Shown: positions 44,673 to 56,651 of the stretch, in pieces
Numbering within the stretch: position 1 is the first letter of the stretch
How the letters are laid out: each line of letters opens with the position of its first letter
Source: Papaver somniferum
Taxonomy: Eukaryota > Streptophyta > Magnoliopsida > Ranunculales > Papaveraceae
DNA length: 64,000 bases
Assembly (NCBI RefSeq): GCF_003573695.1
Contig: NC_039362.1
Span: 199,060,585 to 199,124,584, forward strand
Direction: 5' to 3'
Notes under the pieces: generated by a model
The model's input: the letters and a program-made list of their open reading frames with translations, nothing else
What the model was told of the DNA's origin: nothing
The model's database searches: none
Made by a program: the position numbers and the translations under genes

Positions 44673-45466
44673 CATTGAATGCGTCTCTGGTTCCATCACA
44701 CGTGGGGACTTCGAGGACACCAGAGATATCCATCAACAATATTGTGTTCACTGATGAAGACATGATGGTAGAAGAAGGTCATAACCGAGCCATACACGTC
44801 ACGGCTCTCGTCAGGAACACGGAATTCCGAAAGGCACTCATCGACACAGGAGCATCCTCCAATGTCATCACTCTTGGAACCCTCAAGGCTGCCAGGGTGC
44901 GTCCTGGCGAAGTCATACGACAATCTACTACGATGACAGATTTCGAAGGTAACCAAACCAGCACGTACGGGTACATCAACTTGGAGTTGACAGTAGGACC
45001 AATCCGATCCAATGTGAAATTCGAAGTGATCGAGAAAGAACCAGATTACCACGTGATACTAGGAAGACCGTGGCTACACGACCACAAAATCATTCCTTCA
45101 ACATACCACCAGTGCCTAAAAACTGTGCTGAATGGGGAAGTTGTTCGTATCTCCGCATCATTATCTCCCTACACGTCGATCTATTGCGTAAAGACGTTTG
45201 AACCAAATAAGGGTTCACGAGACACGACGGACAGAGTTCACAGCTTCCTGCCGCCGAAATGGACGTCGCTCAAGGAAAGCGATAAGTCGACATCGCTCCA
45301 CGGAGAAGTACGCCCCCCCCCCCACACCACCACCATGTCCGAAAGGAAAGTCGCCAGTCTTCCTCTGCCAAGCCAAGGCATAAACCGCGCCCGCACCAAA
45401 CGAGGACGCCCTCTCGCCGCAGGTCATGACAGAAAAGGAAAGATCACGTATCGCCGCCACTGTTAG
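44648..45466 (+). CDS. Protease region of the nested Tat element
   Basis: Open over 272 codons. The active site ALIDTGASSNVITLG is at about 44840 and the flap-side motif YHVILGRPWLHDHKIIPSTY at about 45050, both typical for Tat proteases. The last 60 residues are Ser/Pro/Arg rich with a run of C (PPPHTTTM). The frame closes before reverse transcriptase, which begins in another frame after about 200 bp. Confidence 0.85.
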   Translation: MRNAINQIALNASLVPSHVGTSRTPEISINNIVFTDEDMMVEEGHNRAIHVTALVRNTEFRKALIDTGASSNVITLGTLKAARVRPGEVIRQSTTMTDFEGNQTSTYGYINLELTVGPIRSNVKFEVIEKEPDYHVILGRPWLHDHKIIPSTYHQCLKTVLNGEVVRISASLSPYTSIYCVKTFEPNKGSRDTTDRVHSFLPPKWTSLKESDKSTSLHGEVRPPPHTTTMSERKVASLPLPSQGINRARTKRGRPLAAGHDRKGKITYRRHC

Positions 45467-45664
45467 CAATTAGCAGGGGATACCACGACCCGGTCTCTCC
45501 GCCCAGAAGAATGTTTACACAACAACCAGGAGGAAGTTCCGGATGCACCTCAGCAGGTGCAGAACGGGACCAATTCGACCACGGACGAACTCGAGACTGC
45601 CAATATTGGGAGCAAGGAATCTCCATGACCCATCCTGATCAGCTCAACTCTATGCTCAGCGGAA

Positions 45665-46850
45665 AGCTCGAAGCTGGTCGACCTACTCAAAGAGTATCAA
45701 GATGTATTTGCATGGACATATGAAGAGATTCCTGGCTTAGACGAAAAGCTAGTCACCCACCATCTGCACATAATACCCGTATCTAAACCGGTCAAACAAT
45801 CCCCGAGACAGTTCAGACATGACATAGAAGAACAAATTAAAGCGGAGATTCAGAAATTGCTAGTCGCTGGTTTCATCAAACCTATTCACCATCCCATCTG
45901 GTTGGCTGATGTCGTTCCAGTAAAGAAGAAGAATGGCCAGATCGGATGTTGTGTCGACTTCATAGATTTAAATAAATGTATCCCTAAAGATGATTTCCCA
46001 CTTCCTAACATCGATATGCTGGTAGACGCTACCAGTGGGCACGACATGTTCTCATTCATGGATGGGTACATTGGCTACAACCAGATAAAGATGTACGAAC
46101 ACGATGCAAGTAAGACCACTTTCCGAACTCCTCTCGGAAATTTCTACTATACCGTAATGCCTTTCGGTCTGAAGAATGCTAATGCCACCTACTAACGCGC
46201 CATGACTACCATCTTCCACGACATGATGCACAAACAAGTCGAGTATTATGTAGATGATGTGGTGGTTAAATCAAAAACTCGAGCAGCCCATCCGGAAACA
46301 CTACGACAAGTGTTTGAAAGGTGTCGCGAATAAAGCTAAAGATGAACCCTTTAAAATGCGCCTTCGGTGTCTCTTCAGGGAAATTCTTAGGGTTCCAGGT
46401 AACAACCGAAGGGATTAAAGTCGACCCGGTCAAGACACAAGCTATTCTTACGATGCCACCTCCACGAACTGTGAAGGAACTCCAGAGTTTCATGGGTAAA
46501 ATAAACTACATTCGCCGCTTCATACCGGGACTGGCGCAGCTTGTCACTGCATTTACTCCTTTACTAAAGAAAGGGGCGAGCTTTGTGTGGACCATGCTTC
46601 AACAGGAAGCATATCAGAAAATCCAACAAACGCTGTCTTCCTCGGCCGTCATGAAATCCCATGTACAAGGAAGACCGTTGTGTCTTTACACGACCTTCAG
46701 TCATGTTGGAGCCCTCCTCGCTCAAGAAGACGACGAAGGGATCGAACATCCCATATACTACTTCAGTCGAACATTAAGAGATGCTGAGCTCAGATACCCC
46801 AAAGCGGAAAAGGCATGTCTAGATCTAATTTATTCCATCCAAAAGTTCTG
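45665..46850 (+). pseudogene. Reverse transcriptase and RNase H of the nested Tat element
   Basis: Opens with DLLKEYQDVFAWTYEEIPGL (about 45675), then QIKAEIQKLLVAGFIKPIHH, CVDFIDLNKCIPKDDFPLPN, FYYTVMPFGLKNANATY. A TAA at 46193 stands where relatives have Gln; the same frame goes on to the active site VEYYVDDVVVKSK (46240-46275). A frameshift near 46320 leads to KFLGFQVTTEGIKVDP, FMGKINYIRRFIPGL and the RNase H part GRPLCLYTTFSHVGALLAQ. One nonsense change and one shift, otherwise well kept. Confidence 0.9.
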
Positions 46851-46872
46851 ACACTACCTTCTCTCCAACAAG

Positions 46873-47340
46873 GTGGTAATGATATCCAAATCTGATCATA
46901 TAAAGTTTCTCCTCTCAAAACCGGCCCTGATAGGGAGACCAGATAAATGGCTCCTTCAGATGTTAGATGACATAACATGCCCTTCCCCGAAGGCTATCAA
47001 AGGAAAATCTATTGCAGATCTTATAGCAGCATTTCCAGGAGAAAATGCTGCAAAGTTACGTGAGGATCTTCCTGGAGATCTTCCAGAAGTTTTTCTAGTC
47101 AAAGAAGAGGCATGGCTACTATTCTTCGACGGCTCTTCCACCCCTAGTACTAACACCGGAGGAGCAGGCGTGGTTCTGGTATCCCCTGCTGGTGAAGTCT
47201 TCTCGTATTCTTTCAAGCTAGACTTCCGTTGCACTAACAACTCAGTGGAGTACGAAGCCTTCCTCATAGGACTATCACTGGCTAAACAAGCTGGGGACAC
47301 ACGTCTGGAAATAAGAGAGCTGAAGTACAAAAACTGCTAA
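46873..47340 (+). CDS. RNase H end and second (archaeal-type) RNase H
   Basis: The first part (SDHIKFLLSKPALIGRPDKW) closes the normal RNase H domain. From about 47105 the sequence WLLFFDGSSTPSTNTGGAGVVL, SFKLDFRCTNNSVEYEAFLIGL is the additional archaeal-type RNase H that marks the Tat lineage: Asp in FFDGSS and Glu in VEYEA are kept. The frame ends at 47340 by a small shift; the domain then continues in another frame (HNIRNSNKHADCLATLAS). Confidence 0.88.
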   Translation: MVMISKSDHIKFLLSKPALIGRPDKWLLQMLDDITCPSPKAIKGKSIADLIAAFPGENAAKLREDLPGDLPEVFLVKEEAWLLFFDGSSTPSTNTGGAGVVLVSPAGEVFSYSFKLDFRCTNNSVEYEAFLIGLSLAKQAGDTRLEIRELKYKNC

Positions 47341-48026
47341 ACTACTTCGCTGATGCAACCATCACACACAACATCCGTAATAGCAACAAGCACGCTGATT
47401 GTCTAGCTACACTAGCATCAAAGCTGCAGTTCGAAGGATTCGAAGAAACCCTGACAGTGAAAAGCAGAACCATAGCTTCCACGTGGCTTTCGCAACCTGA
47501 GAAGGACAGAAACGATGACTGGAGAACTCTTATTATCCAGGAACTCAACAGTTCACTTTCCCAGGGAAAGGTCAGTCTCAAGACTTTGCGAAGTTTCTTT
47601 ATGCTTTAAGAAGTTTTATACCCTCGAAACCCAGACGGCTTCCTGTCAAGATGCCTCGGAAAGGAAGAGGCGCAACAGCAACTTGACCGCGTCCATGCCG
47701 AGGTATGTGGGATAACATCGGTAGTAACTCTGTATCGTCGTTTACAACGACTTGGTTACTACTGGCCAGAGATGGAGGCTCAATCCTGATTGCTTCATAA
47801 AACATGTTCTAATTGCCAAGCACCACCGCATCAGTCAGAAGTCTTCAATATTAATCACACTGGGATTTGTGCAAAGCTACCAGATGCGTCAGTCAGAAGT
47901 CTTCAATATTAATCATACTGGTCAGACAAGTCTCCTTAGCCCTCTTTCACGACTTACTGTCTCAGTTCTATCCTCGTCTGTCACCATCTTATGCTTACCT
48001 TGCAACAAGGCCCCTGTTCCAACCTA
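47341..48026 (+). pseudogene. Truncated integrase of the nested Tat element
   Basis: Only the N-terminal zinc-domain side is seen: KEEAQQQLDRVHAEVCG and LYRRLQRLGYYWPEM (to about 47780), in shifted frames. The catalytic DDE core is absent; within 250 bp the sequence reaches the purine tract and LTR. A direct repeat CAGTCAGAAGTCTTCAATAT occurs at about 47833 and 47889. Confidence 0.7.
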
Positions 48027-48040
48027 AGCAGGGGACTTAA
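48027..48040 (+). other. Polypurine tract of the nested Tat element
   Basis: AGCAGGGGACTTAA just before the right LTR. Confidence 0.65.
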
Positions 48041-50289
48041 TGTTGATGGTGGTTTTTAGACAAGGGGTAAAATCGTAAAACCTTACACATAGCATGACGT
48101 CACCGGTGATTCTAAACACATTTATTAGAACATTTAATGCACTTATGTAAAAAATTACCAGGGTATCTTTTTTTCAAATGCTAAACTAGGGTTTCGACAC
48201 ACAAAACCCTAAGCCGCACAATCGTTGCGCATCATGGAAACTATGCCAAAACCAAATCCGCACAATCGCTGCGCATCATGGCAAATATTCCAAAACCAAA
48301 GCCGCACAATCGCTGCGCATCATGGAAACTATGCCAAAACCAAAGTCGCACAATCGCTGCGCATCATGGCAACTATGCCAAAACCAAAGCCTCACAATCA
48401 CTGCGCATCATGGCAACTATTCCAAAACCAAAGCCGCACAATCGCTGCGCATCATGGCAACTATGCCAAAACCAAAGCCGCACAATCGCTACGCATCATG
48501 GCAACCATGCCAAAACCAAGCTGCACAATCATTGCGTCACACGAGCCATTGGCACATGCCAACCGACGCTTGCGACCTAGCATGCCAAGCCGTGCAAACC
48601 TAGGGCCAAGCCGCCACACGCGCTATTGGCACATTCCAAGCAACGCTTCCGGCCTACCATGCCAAGCCGTGCAAACCTAGGGACAAGCCGCCACACGCGC
48701 CATTAGCACATGCCAAGCGGCGCTTGCGACCTAGCATGCCAAGCCGTGCAAAACTAGGGCCAAGACGTCACACGCGTCATTGGCACATGCCAAGCGACGC
48801 TTGCGACCTCACATGCCAAGCAGTGCAAACCTAGGGCCCAGCCGCCACACGCGCCATTGGCACATGCCAATCGACGCTTACGACCTAGCATGCCAAGTCG
48901 TGCAAATCTAGGGCCAACCCGCCACACGCGCCATTGGCACATGCCAAGCGACGCTTGCGACCTAGCATGCCAAGCCGTGCAAACCTAGGGACAAGACGCC
49001 ACACGCGCCAGTGGCACATGCCAAGCGACGCTTGCGACCTAACATACCAAGTCGTGCAAACCTATGGCCATGCGCCATTGGCACATGCCAAGCGACGATT
49101 GCGACCTAGCATGCCAAGCCGTGCAAACCTAGGGACAAGCCGCCACACGCGCCATTAGCACATGCCAAGCGGCGCTTGCGACCTAGCATGCCTAGCCGTG
49201 CAAACCTAGGGACAAAGCCGCCACACGTGCCATTGGCACATGCCTAGCGACGGTTGCAACCTAGCATGCCAAGCCGTGCAAACCTAGTGCCAAGCCGCCA
49301 CACGCGCCATTGGCACATGCCAAGCGACCCTTGCAACCTAGCATGCCAAGCCGTGCAAACCTATGGCCGAATCCGCTACGCGCGCCATTGGCACATGCCA
49401 TGCAACACTTGCATTTTGGCATTGCCACCTGCACCCGATGCACAACCTACATCCAAGACATTCCACACAAGCCATTGGCACATGCCACGCGACCATTGCA
49501 CTTTGGCATGCCACGCCTACATCAAAGGCCACGATTCCTCTCAAGATGCAAAATCTCTACCGTCGAAGGTCGCCACTGAGCCGGCGCATCTCTCAAACTC
49601 AACTTATCAAACACCAGCGACATGCTACATGTTTTCCACGAAAACACTCGAGACATCAATACATGTCACAAACTGGGGGATGCTCTTTAGGGTTTTGGTT
49701 TGGCGGTTTACAGCATGCGGCATACACAAATGCCCGTTTCAAGACAGTGTATTAAGAATAAAATGGTTAGTAAATGCAGGAAGTAATGGTGAAACGCTCT
49801 TTCATTATGGAACATCAATTCCATCAAATTCCATCAATACCAGGCGTTACCACCTCTTCCCATTTAACGCATCCGTTTCTTTTTCTTACGAGGCCAGAGT
49901 ACATTTCACTTAGACTTGTATAAATAGGTCTTACCTATTTCCACCAAGACAACAAGTTTTTGGTCAGGAGAAATACAATACTCAGAAAGGAAACTTTGCT
50001 AGCTTCCCCAAAAGCTTTCACCTTGTGATACAAGTCAAGTAATACTCTTCCTGAACTGTTCTGGTCTCAAGACTCTCTTCGCTTCCCTCCCTAAACCATC
50101 CCTCCTCCTTCTCTTTGTGACTGAAGCAAATCCGAAACGACCATTTCTTAGTTTAGGCCGGAGTTGTACAGATTTATCTCTCGTATCTAAAGTACTCCAG
50201 TGCAGTAAATTTGTTTAGGGTTTAGATTTGTTTCTCACTCACCTACCAGAATTAACAAAATCGGCAGAAACGATTTTCACCCATAAACA
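48041..50289 (+). repeat. 3' LTR of the nested Tat element, with expanded minisatellite
   Basis: 2249 bp. Minisatellite 1 (48210-48530) has about 7 units of 44 bp, as in the other LTR. Minisatellite 2 (48535-49380) has about 11 units of 77 bp against 7 in the left LTR, plus the same two diverged units. The length difference between the LTRs (306 bp) is what four extra units would give. Confidence 0.92.
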
Positions 50290-50294
50290 ACTAT

Positions 50295-52393
50295 ATAGAC
50301 TAGATCATACATATTTGATATTTCGAGCCGAGTATATCTCGCCTATCTATATCTCGAAATCATGTGTTGGTAAAGCGTTTCGCTTTGATCAAGTTTATAT
50401 TCACCTAGTGACGAAAGTCATGAAAAGTTTCAATTACTTTGAGAATTGTTCTGACACGAAACGGTCTGTGAATAACGGCTATATAACGTCCTCTAAGAAT
50501 GTCTCAATGATTGGAATGAGAGTTTAGATTACAAAACCATGTATTCCTTAATACGAAGTTTTCGAACTTTGTTGATTGAGAGGAACCGGAGGAATTGGCT
50601 TTTCCAAGTCCGCGAACTCAGTACGGGAACTGACGGAAGTTCTCGACCGAGAATTTCTGCTGGGATTTTCCTAAAACTCGTTTGCGTGTAAGTCCGCGAA
50701 CCTAATCCGCGAACTGGCGAAAGTTTCTTTGCCGAGATTTTCTGCTGAGTTTGGAAAACTCCACCGGTTGTCTTAAGTCCTTGAACTTGTTTGTGAGCTT
50801 AACTGGTTATGATCTAAAGATGTGCTCTGAACATGAAACTTAAATTACTAAGGAATGCTTTATGGAAACCGTGGCTATAAAGTTCATGAGTCGATTCAAT
50901 CGAATCGAATCATCTTTGTTTCAATTTTGTCTTGTGTAGTTACATAAGATCTGATAGAAATTGAACAACTCTCTAACTAGTTCATTTGAGTCAATTGAAC
51001 TAGTTATGGTGAAGAAGAACAAGGTTAATATGAAATGCTCATATGGTTAACCTTTTGGGTTATTATGTTGAACCAACATACACGTACACATTTGGGCATG
51101 GTTTTCACAAACCCAGTAAATGTCTGCCCAAGTGTGTGTGAAAATCTAAGTTTGCGATCTAACGGTTGAGAAATATTATCTTGAATCTAAATCAGGTTTT
51201 CATCTAACGGTGAATATGGATTGCTTTGTAACTAAGGAAAAACCTTGATTTGAAGGCTATATAAAGGAGACATCTAGCATTGTGCAAAACTAACCCCCAC
51301 ACGTCTGTGTGATACTTGTGCGCTTTCTAGAGTCGATTCTCCTTTAACCTTTGGTTTTCTTCTCTAAAACCAGGTTAACGACTTAAAGACTTCATTGGGA
51401 TTGTGAAGCCCGACCGATACTAATTTTATCGTAGTTGTGTGATCTGATCTCGCATCTTCTATCGTACGAGTACAATATTTGATTGGCTTGAGATCGTGAG
51501 AGTTCTCCGATAGGTTAGATAAAGAAGTCACAAACATCTTCGTCTCATTGTTTGTGATTCCTCGACAAACCGCCTGTGTAGTCAGGAAGGATTGTAGAGA
51601 GTGATTGATTAATCTAGGCTGTTCTTCGGGAATATATGACCGGATTATCAATTGTTCCATGTTCACCTTGATTTTATATCTTAAGACGGAACAAAACCTA
51701 GGCTTTATCTGTGGGAGACAGAATTACCATTTGATAGAATTTTCTGTATGAGACAGATTTGTTTATTATCAAGTCTGCGATTTTGGGTTGCAGCAACTCT
51801 TGGTTGTGGGTGAGATCAGCTAAGGGAATCAAGTGCGCAGTATCCTGCTGGGATCAGAGGCGCAGGAGTACAACTGTACCTTGGATCGATGGGAGACTGA
51901 TTGGGGTTCAACTATAGTCCAGTCCGAAGTTAGCTTGTACTAGGCTAGTGTCTGTAGCGGCTTAATACAATGTGTATTCAATCTGGACTAGGTCTCGGGG
52001 TTTTTCTGCATTTGCGGTTTCCTCGTTAACAAAACTTCTGGTGTATGTGTTATTTCTTTTCCGCATTATATTTTATATAATTGAAATAATACAGGTTGTG
52101 TGTTCGTGATCATCAATTGGAAATCCAACCTTCGGTTGTTGATTGATATTGATTGATCCTTGGACATTGGTCTTTGGTACCGTCCAAGTTATTCCTTGTA
52201 TTTGATAAAAACTCGTTATTGTTTTTAGCTTGAGTAAAAATCAAATCAAGAGAGAGATATTAACTCCTTGAGATACTTTTATCTAGATTGAGTCTGACTG
52301 TCTAGTTGATTCTCTAGCAAAGTATTTCGGAGTTAGTCCATACAGATTGCTAAGCGAAATATTGGGTGGTGTTGTTAGACCCCCGTTTTGTCA
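50295..52393 (+). repeat. 3' LTR of the SIRE-like element, second segment
   Basis: Continues from 42285. TATATAAAGGAG is at about 51257. Ends GTTTTGTCA before TSD CATTA. Confidence 0.92.
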
Positions 52394-52455
52394 CATTACA
52401 TATTTAACTAGAACTTCATAATATTTCATCATGCATATACTTCATTCAAATCAAC

Positions 52456-52857
52456 TTAGAGCTCCACCAAATCCAAAGAAGTGGTATGAATGAATGGCAT
52501 TCCGTGATCCGTTTGGTATAAAACCATATCATCTTCACGATTACCATTTGATGCCCTTAATGAAACGAGAAAAAGCCTACAATAATGCTTGATGTTTTCT
52601 AACCGACATTGTAGGGTTTTGTGGTATCTTCCATTAGCATTACCACTGATTCTCACAAATTCTTCAACAACTTGTTCCCAAAAAATAGTGCGCGGCGTTT
52701 CTAAAGGATTTGTGTTGTTAATTTTGCGAAAACTTTTCACCAAGTCATTGTCTTCGGCAATTGAGAATGCAACCATGCTTGAATTTTGAATTGAGAATTT
52801 AGGCGAAGAAGAATAGAGTGAAACTTCACAAGTTTGGGGTGGGGATTTTGAGTTCAT
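52456..52857 (-). CDS. SANT/Myb-like protein of the TIR element (minus strand)
   Basis: 133 intact codons from ATG 52857. After 28 residues rich in Ser/Pro the domain reads VAFSIAEDNDLVKSFRKIN, PRTIFWEQVVEEFVRISG, RYHKTLQCRLENIKHYCRLF, the Myb/SANT-like pattern of plant GST-T3-like and PIF/Harbinger ORF1 DNA-binding proteins. It lacks the NAM-associated C-terminal part. It is a distant homologue, in opposite orientation, of the gene starting at 53275, with about 420 bp between the two start codons. TATAAA (minus strand, near 52873) stands close to the ATG. Its likely role is DNA binding, perhaps at the element's own repeats; this is inference. Confidence 0.75.
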   Translation of the reverse strand: MNSKSPPQTCEVSLYSSSPKFSIQNSSMVAFSIAEDNDLVKSFRKINNTNPLETPRTIFWEQVVEEFVRISGNANGRYHKTLQCRLENIKHYCRLFLVSLRASNGNREDDMVLYQTDHGMPFIHTTSLDLVEL

Positions 52858-53274
52858 GTGTTGAGTTTATACAGAGATAAGAAATAATATGAGTTTGGGA
52901 TGAAAATGTAGCCGTTAGACAAAGCGTTGAAACAAATAGCGCCCAGCGCTGAACCAAGCAACTCTTTGCCTAACAGCCGCAAGATCAAATTTGACCGTTG
53001 AATCTCAACGGCAGGGAAGGCAGCGCTGTACCGTTACGCGCTTTGGCGCTGCCCCATTCAACACTGAGTAATCTCAGCTATCAGATTAAATATGACCGTT
53101 GAATCTCAACTGTTCTGATTTAGTGGACGTTTGAAACCTCAGCAGCTATATTTTCAGGCTACCCTATAAATAGAGAACTACTTCTCCTTCATCCCTTACA
53201 CCAAAATCAATTGATTATCTTCTTCATTGATTTTCTTCTTCTTCTTCTTCACATAATTTTTTTCATACAAAACT
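52858..53274. promoter_or_regulatory. Shared divergent promoter of the two SANT genes
   Basis: Between two start codons facing apart. Contains GCGCCCAGCGCTGAAC (52939-52954), GGCAGCGCTGTACC, GCGCTTTGGCGC and two copies of GACCGTTGAATCTCAAC (about 52993 and 53094). These GCGCTGAA-type motifs resemble the subterminal repeats at both ends of the TIR element. TATAAATA at 53165-53172 serves the plus-strand gene, with a CT-rich leader after it. Confidence 0.65.
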
Positions 53275-53686
53275 ATGACATACTTTACTACAAAAGAAGG
53301 TGAGGCGCTAATTTATGGTTGGGTTATATCAAGCAATGATCTGATTCATGGAAAAGATTAAAAAAAAAGGTGTAATATTTTGGAGGAAGATTATTGAAGA
53401 GTACAATAAAATAAAAGGCCCTAATGGTACCGCAAGAGATAAAAAGTCATTGCAAACAAGGTGCAACACATTGAGAACCGAAGTGAGAAGATATCTTTCA
53501 CATGTTAGGCCCTACTTCCGAAACAAACCTACGAGGTTGAATGAACATGATTATGTAAATACTTAAATTTTTTGTTGATGTTTTTTTCCCATTTGATTTC
53601 TTTCTTTCTTCCTCTAATTTTTCCTTTCATTCTTTGTCTAATACATTTTTTTCCCAGTATCATCTTGGAAAACATAATTATGAAGC

Positions 53687-56074
53687 TGAAAAAGCGGGGG
53701 TCTAACAACACCACCCAATATTTCTCTTAACAATCTGTATGGACTAACTCCGAAATACATTCTAGAGAATCAACTAGACAGTCAGACTCAATCTAGGTAA
53801 AAGTATTTCAAGGAATTAATATCTCTCTCTTGTTTTTATTTACTCAAGATAATAGAAATCAGCGAGTCCTAATCAAACACAAGGAATAACTTGGACGGTA
53901 CCAAAGACCAATGTCCAAGGATCAATCAATGATAATCAACAACCAAAGGTTGGATTAATCTAATTGATGATCTAAACGCATAAATCGTATTATTTCAATT
54001 ATAAAGATAAAAAATATAATGTTGAAACTGAAATAACACAGACACCAGAAATTTTGTTAACGAGGAAACCGCAGATGCAGAAAAACCCCGGGACCTAGTC
54101 CAGATTGAATACACACTGTATTAAGCCGCTACAGACACTAGCCTACTCCAAGCTAACTTCGGAATGGACTATAGTTGAACCCCAATCAGTTTCCCACTGA
54201 TCCAAGGTACAGTTGTACTCCTACGCCTCTGATCCCATCAGGATACTGTGCACTTGATTTCCTTAGCTGATCTCACCCACAACTAAGAGTTGTTACGACC
54301 CAAAATCGCAAGCCTTAACAATAAACAAATATGTCTCACACAGACAAGTCTATCAAAGGATCAATCTGTCTCCCACTGAAAAACCCTAAAGTTTTTGTTT
54401 TATCTTTTGATAATAATCAAGGGGAACATGAACCAATTGATAATCTGGTCTTATATTCCCGAAGAACATCCTAGATTAATCAATCGCCTCACAACAATCT
54501 TAATCGTATGGTAGCGAAACAAGATGTTGCGGAATCACAAACAATGAGACGAAGATGTTTGTGATTACTTTTTATATCTTGCCAATCGGAGAAATCAAAC
54601 AATCTCAAGCCAATCGATATGATTGTACTGTTACGATAGAAGATGCAAGATCAGATCACACAACTACGATAAAAGTAGTATCGGTCTGGCTTCACAATCC
54701 AAATGAAGTTTTTAAGTCGTTAACCTGGTTTTAGAAGAAGAAGACCAAAGGATAGGGGAGAACCGACTCTAGCACGCAAACTAGTATCACACGTAAGGTT
54801 TGGGGATTAGTTTTGTAGAGTTGCTAGATGTCCCCTTATATAGTCTTTCAAATCAAGGTTTTGCCTTGGTAACAAAGAAATCAATATTCACCGTTAGATG
54901 AAAAACTTATTTAGATTCAAGCTAATATTTCTCAACCGTTAGATCGAAAACTTAGCTTGTTATACACAAATGAACTGCACGCTTCTAGGTTTGTTAACCA
55001 TACCCAAACGTGTGCATTGTTGGTTCAACAATAGTTTAACCGAAAGGTTAACCATATGAGAATTTCATACCAACCATGTTCTTCTTCACCATAAGTAGTT
55101 CAAATGACTCAAATGAACTAGTTAGAGAGTTGTTCAATTGCAAGGAAATCTTACGTAACTACACAATTGAAGCAAAGATGATTTGATTCACCAGAATCGG
55201 TTCATGAACTTTAATATCCACGGTTTTCAAATGCATTCCTTAGTCTTTTAAGATTAAGTTCAGAAATCATCTTTAGATATATAACCTTCTCAAGTTCGCA
55301 GACTAGGTTTGCATACTTAAGACACCGGATAGAGTTTACAAACTCCAGCAGAAATTCTCGGGATGAGAACTTCGCCGGTTCGCGGACTTAGCTCACGCAA
55401 GTAGTTTGGAAACTCCAGCAGAAATTATAGGGTTTGAAAACTTCGGCAGTTAGCGGACTGATTTCGTGGACTTGGCACTTGCCATCCTTCCGGTTCTCTT
55501 GATCAACAAAATTCGAAAACTTTGGTTCAAGGAATCCATTGGTTTTGTAATCTAAACTCTCATTCCAATCATTGAAACATTCTTAGAGGACGTTATACAG
55601 TTGTTGCACCATTTCTCGTCAAAGCAATTTTCAAAGTGATTGAAACATATCATGACTTTCGTCACTAGGTAAAGATAAACTTGGTCGAAGCGAAAAGCTT
55701 ACCAACACATATTTCGAGATATAGATAGGCGAGATATACTCAGCTCGAAATACCAAATGTGTATAATCATCTATATATATAGCATACGACTTTGTTTCAA
55801 AGAGTAGGAGATTGAATAGAGAGACTTTTGAGTGACAGATAAGTTCAAGTCTCCACATGCCTTTTTGTTGAGAAGTTCCACCGGTTCCTTAAGTAGATCT
55901 TCGTCTTGTATGATGAATCTCCATGGAGTCCTTGAGTTCAACAACACTTACTATCCTAGTCCGAGTCTTAGTTATAGTAGACTAGAAATCACGACTTATA
56001 GTTTTGATCACTAACATTGACAAACATGCTTGAGATAGCCATGCATGCGAGTTTGACCGAGCAGTGCTCTAACA
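53687..56074 (-). repeat. 3' LTR of the minus-strand SIRE-like element
   Basis: 2388 bp, aligned with 59776-62168 with scattered substitutions. Confidence 0.93.
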
Positions 56075-56651
56075 ATCTCCCCCTTTGTCAATTTTAGTTA
56101 CAAAACTATCAATACATATGGAATACAAAAAAGATAATGAAACTTTAATAGCTCTTATTCCACATGTCTAATCTTCAACATTCCTCGAAATCTTCGTCAC
56201 TTCCAAGTACTCCAATGATCCCAAAGGTTGTAAGTTTAGCATCACCGTTGTTGAAGATCCGTAGCTATAACAATAAGAAAGCGTCGGTCTCGATCATTGT
56301 TATACAGTGTCATAATATTATTACACAGTGTCAAAGTTCAATTGTATCACAACTTCAACAATAATACTAAGGTGATATGTATAACTCCCCCTTAGTCAAT
56401 ACTCCATCTCACATGAAAACCACTCCCCCTTACACAATGATCCGAAAACCATATGTATTTTTAGTGTGAAATACATATTAATTCTCCCCCTTTTTGTCAA
56501 TAAAATTGGCAAAAGTGCAAGAACGGGATCATAATGAAATTTCGGTAAGAGACATTTCATGACTGAGAGAAAGAAACACACATCATCTTATTTAGATGCA
56601 ATCATATAGCCGAATCTAACAACATTCATCAAGGAGTTTAAAGATACAAGA

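Larger units (their letters stand above)
42286..50289 (+). mobile_element. Tat-type Ty3-gypsy element nested in the SIRE-like LTR
   Basis: LTRs 42286-44228 and 48041-50289; primer-site-like TTTGCGACCACAGTGGGA after the left LTR; purine tract AGCAGGGGACTTA before the right. Target duplication GCTAT / ACTAT (42281-42285, 50290-50294) has one change. Protease, reverse transcriptase, RNase H and a second, archaeal-type RNase H are present, which is diagnostic of the Tat/Ogre/Retand lineage. The gag core and the integrase catalytic core are missing. Each LTR contains two minisatellites. Confidence 0.93.
35859..52393 (+). mobile_element. SIRE-like Copia element without pol, carrying a nested gypsy
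   Basis: TSD CATTA is perfect (35854-35858, 52394-52398). Left LTR 35859-38139; primer site TGGTATCAGAG at 38142; internal region to 41985 ending in ACAAAGGGGGAGAT; right LTR 41986-42285 continuing at 50295-52393 after a nested 8-kb gypsy element. The interior of 3.85 kb shows no protease, integrase, reverse transcriptase or RNase H motif. The long LTRs, the AAAGGGGGAGA tract and a distal coiled-coil ORF point to the SIRE/Maximus lineage. It must be non-autonomous. Confidence 0.9.
35812..52436. repeat. Direct repeat now split by the SIRE-like insertion
   Basis: TAACTAGAACTTCATAATA followed by a TTCTTCATGCAT-like phrase occurs at 35812-35843 and again at 52403-52434. With the insertion removed the copies are about 60 bp apart, in the 3' region between the convergent PMD and minus-strand SANT genes. 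An old tandem duplication. Confidence 0.6.

Noticed and set aside
48225..49913. ORFs of 150 and 219 codons in the right LTR of the nested Tat element
   Set aside because: Same repeat arrays and LTR sequence as the left copy; no family resemblance.
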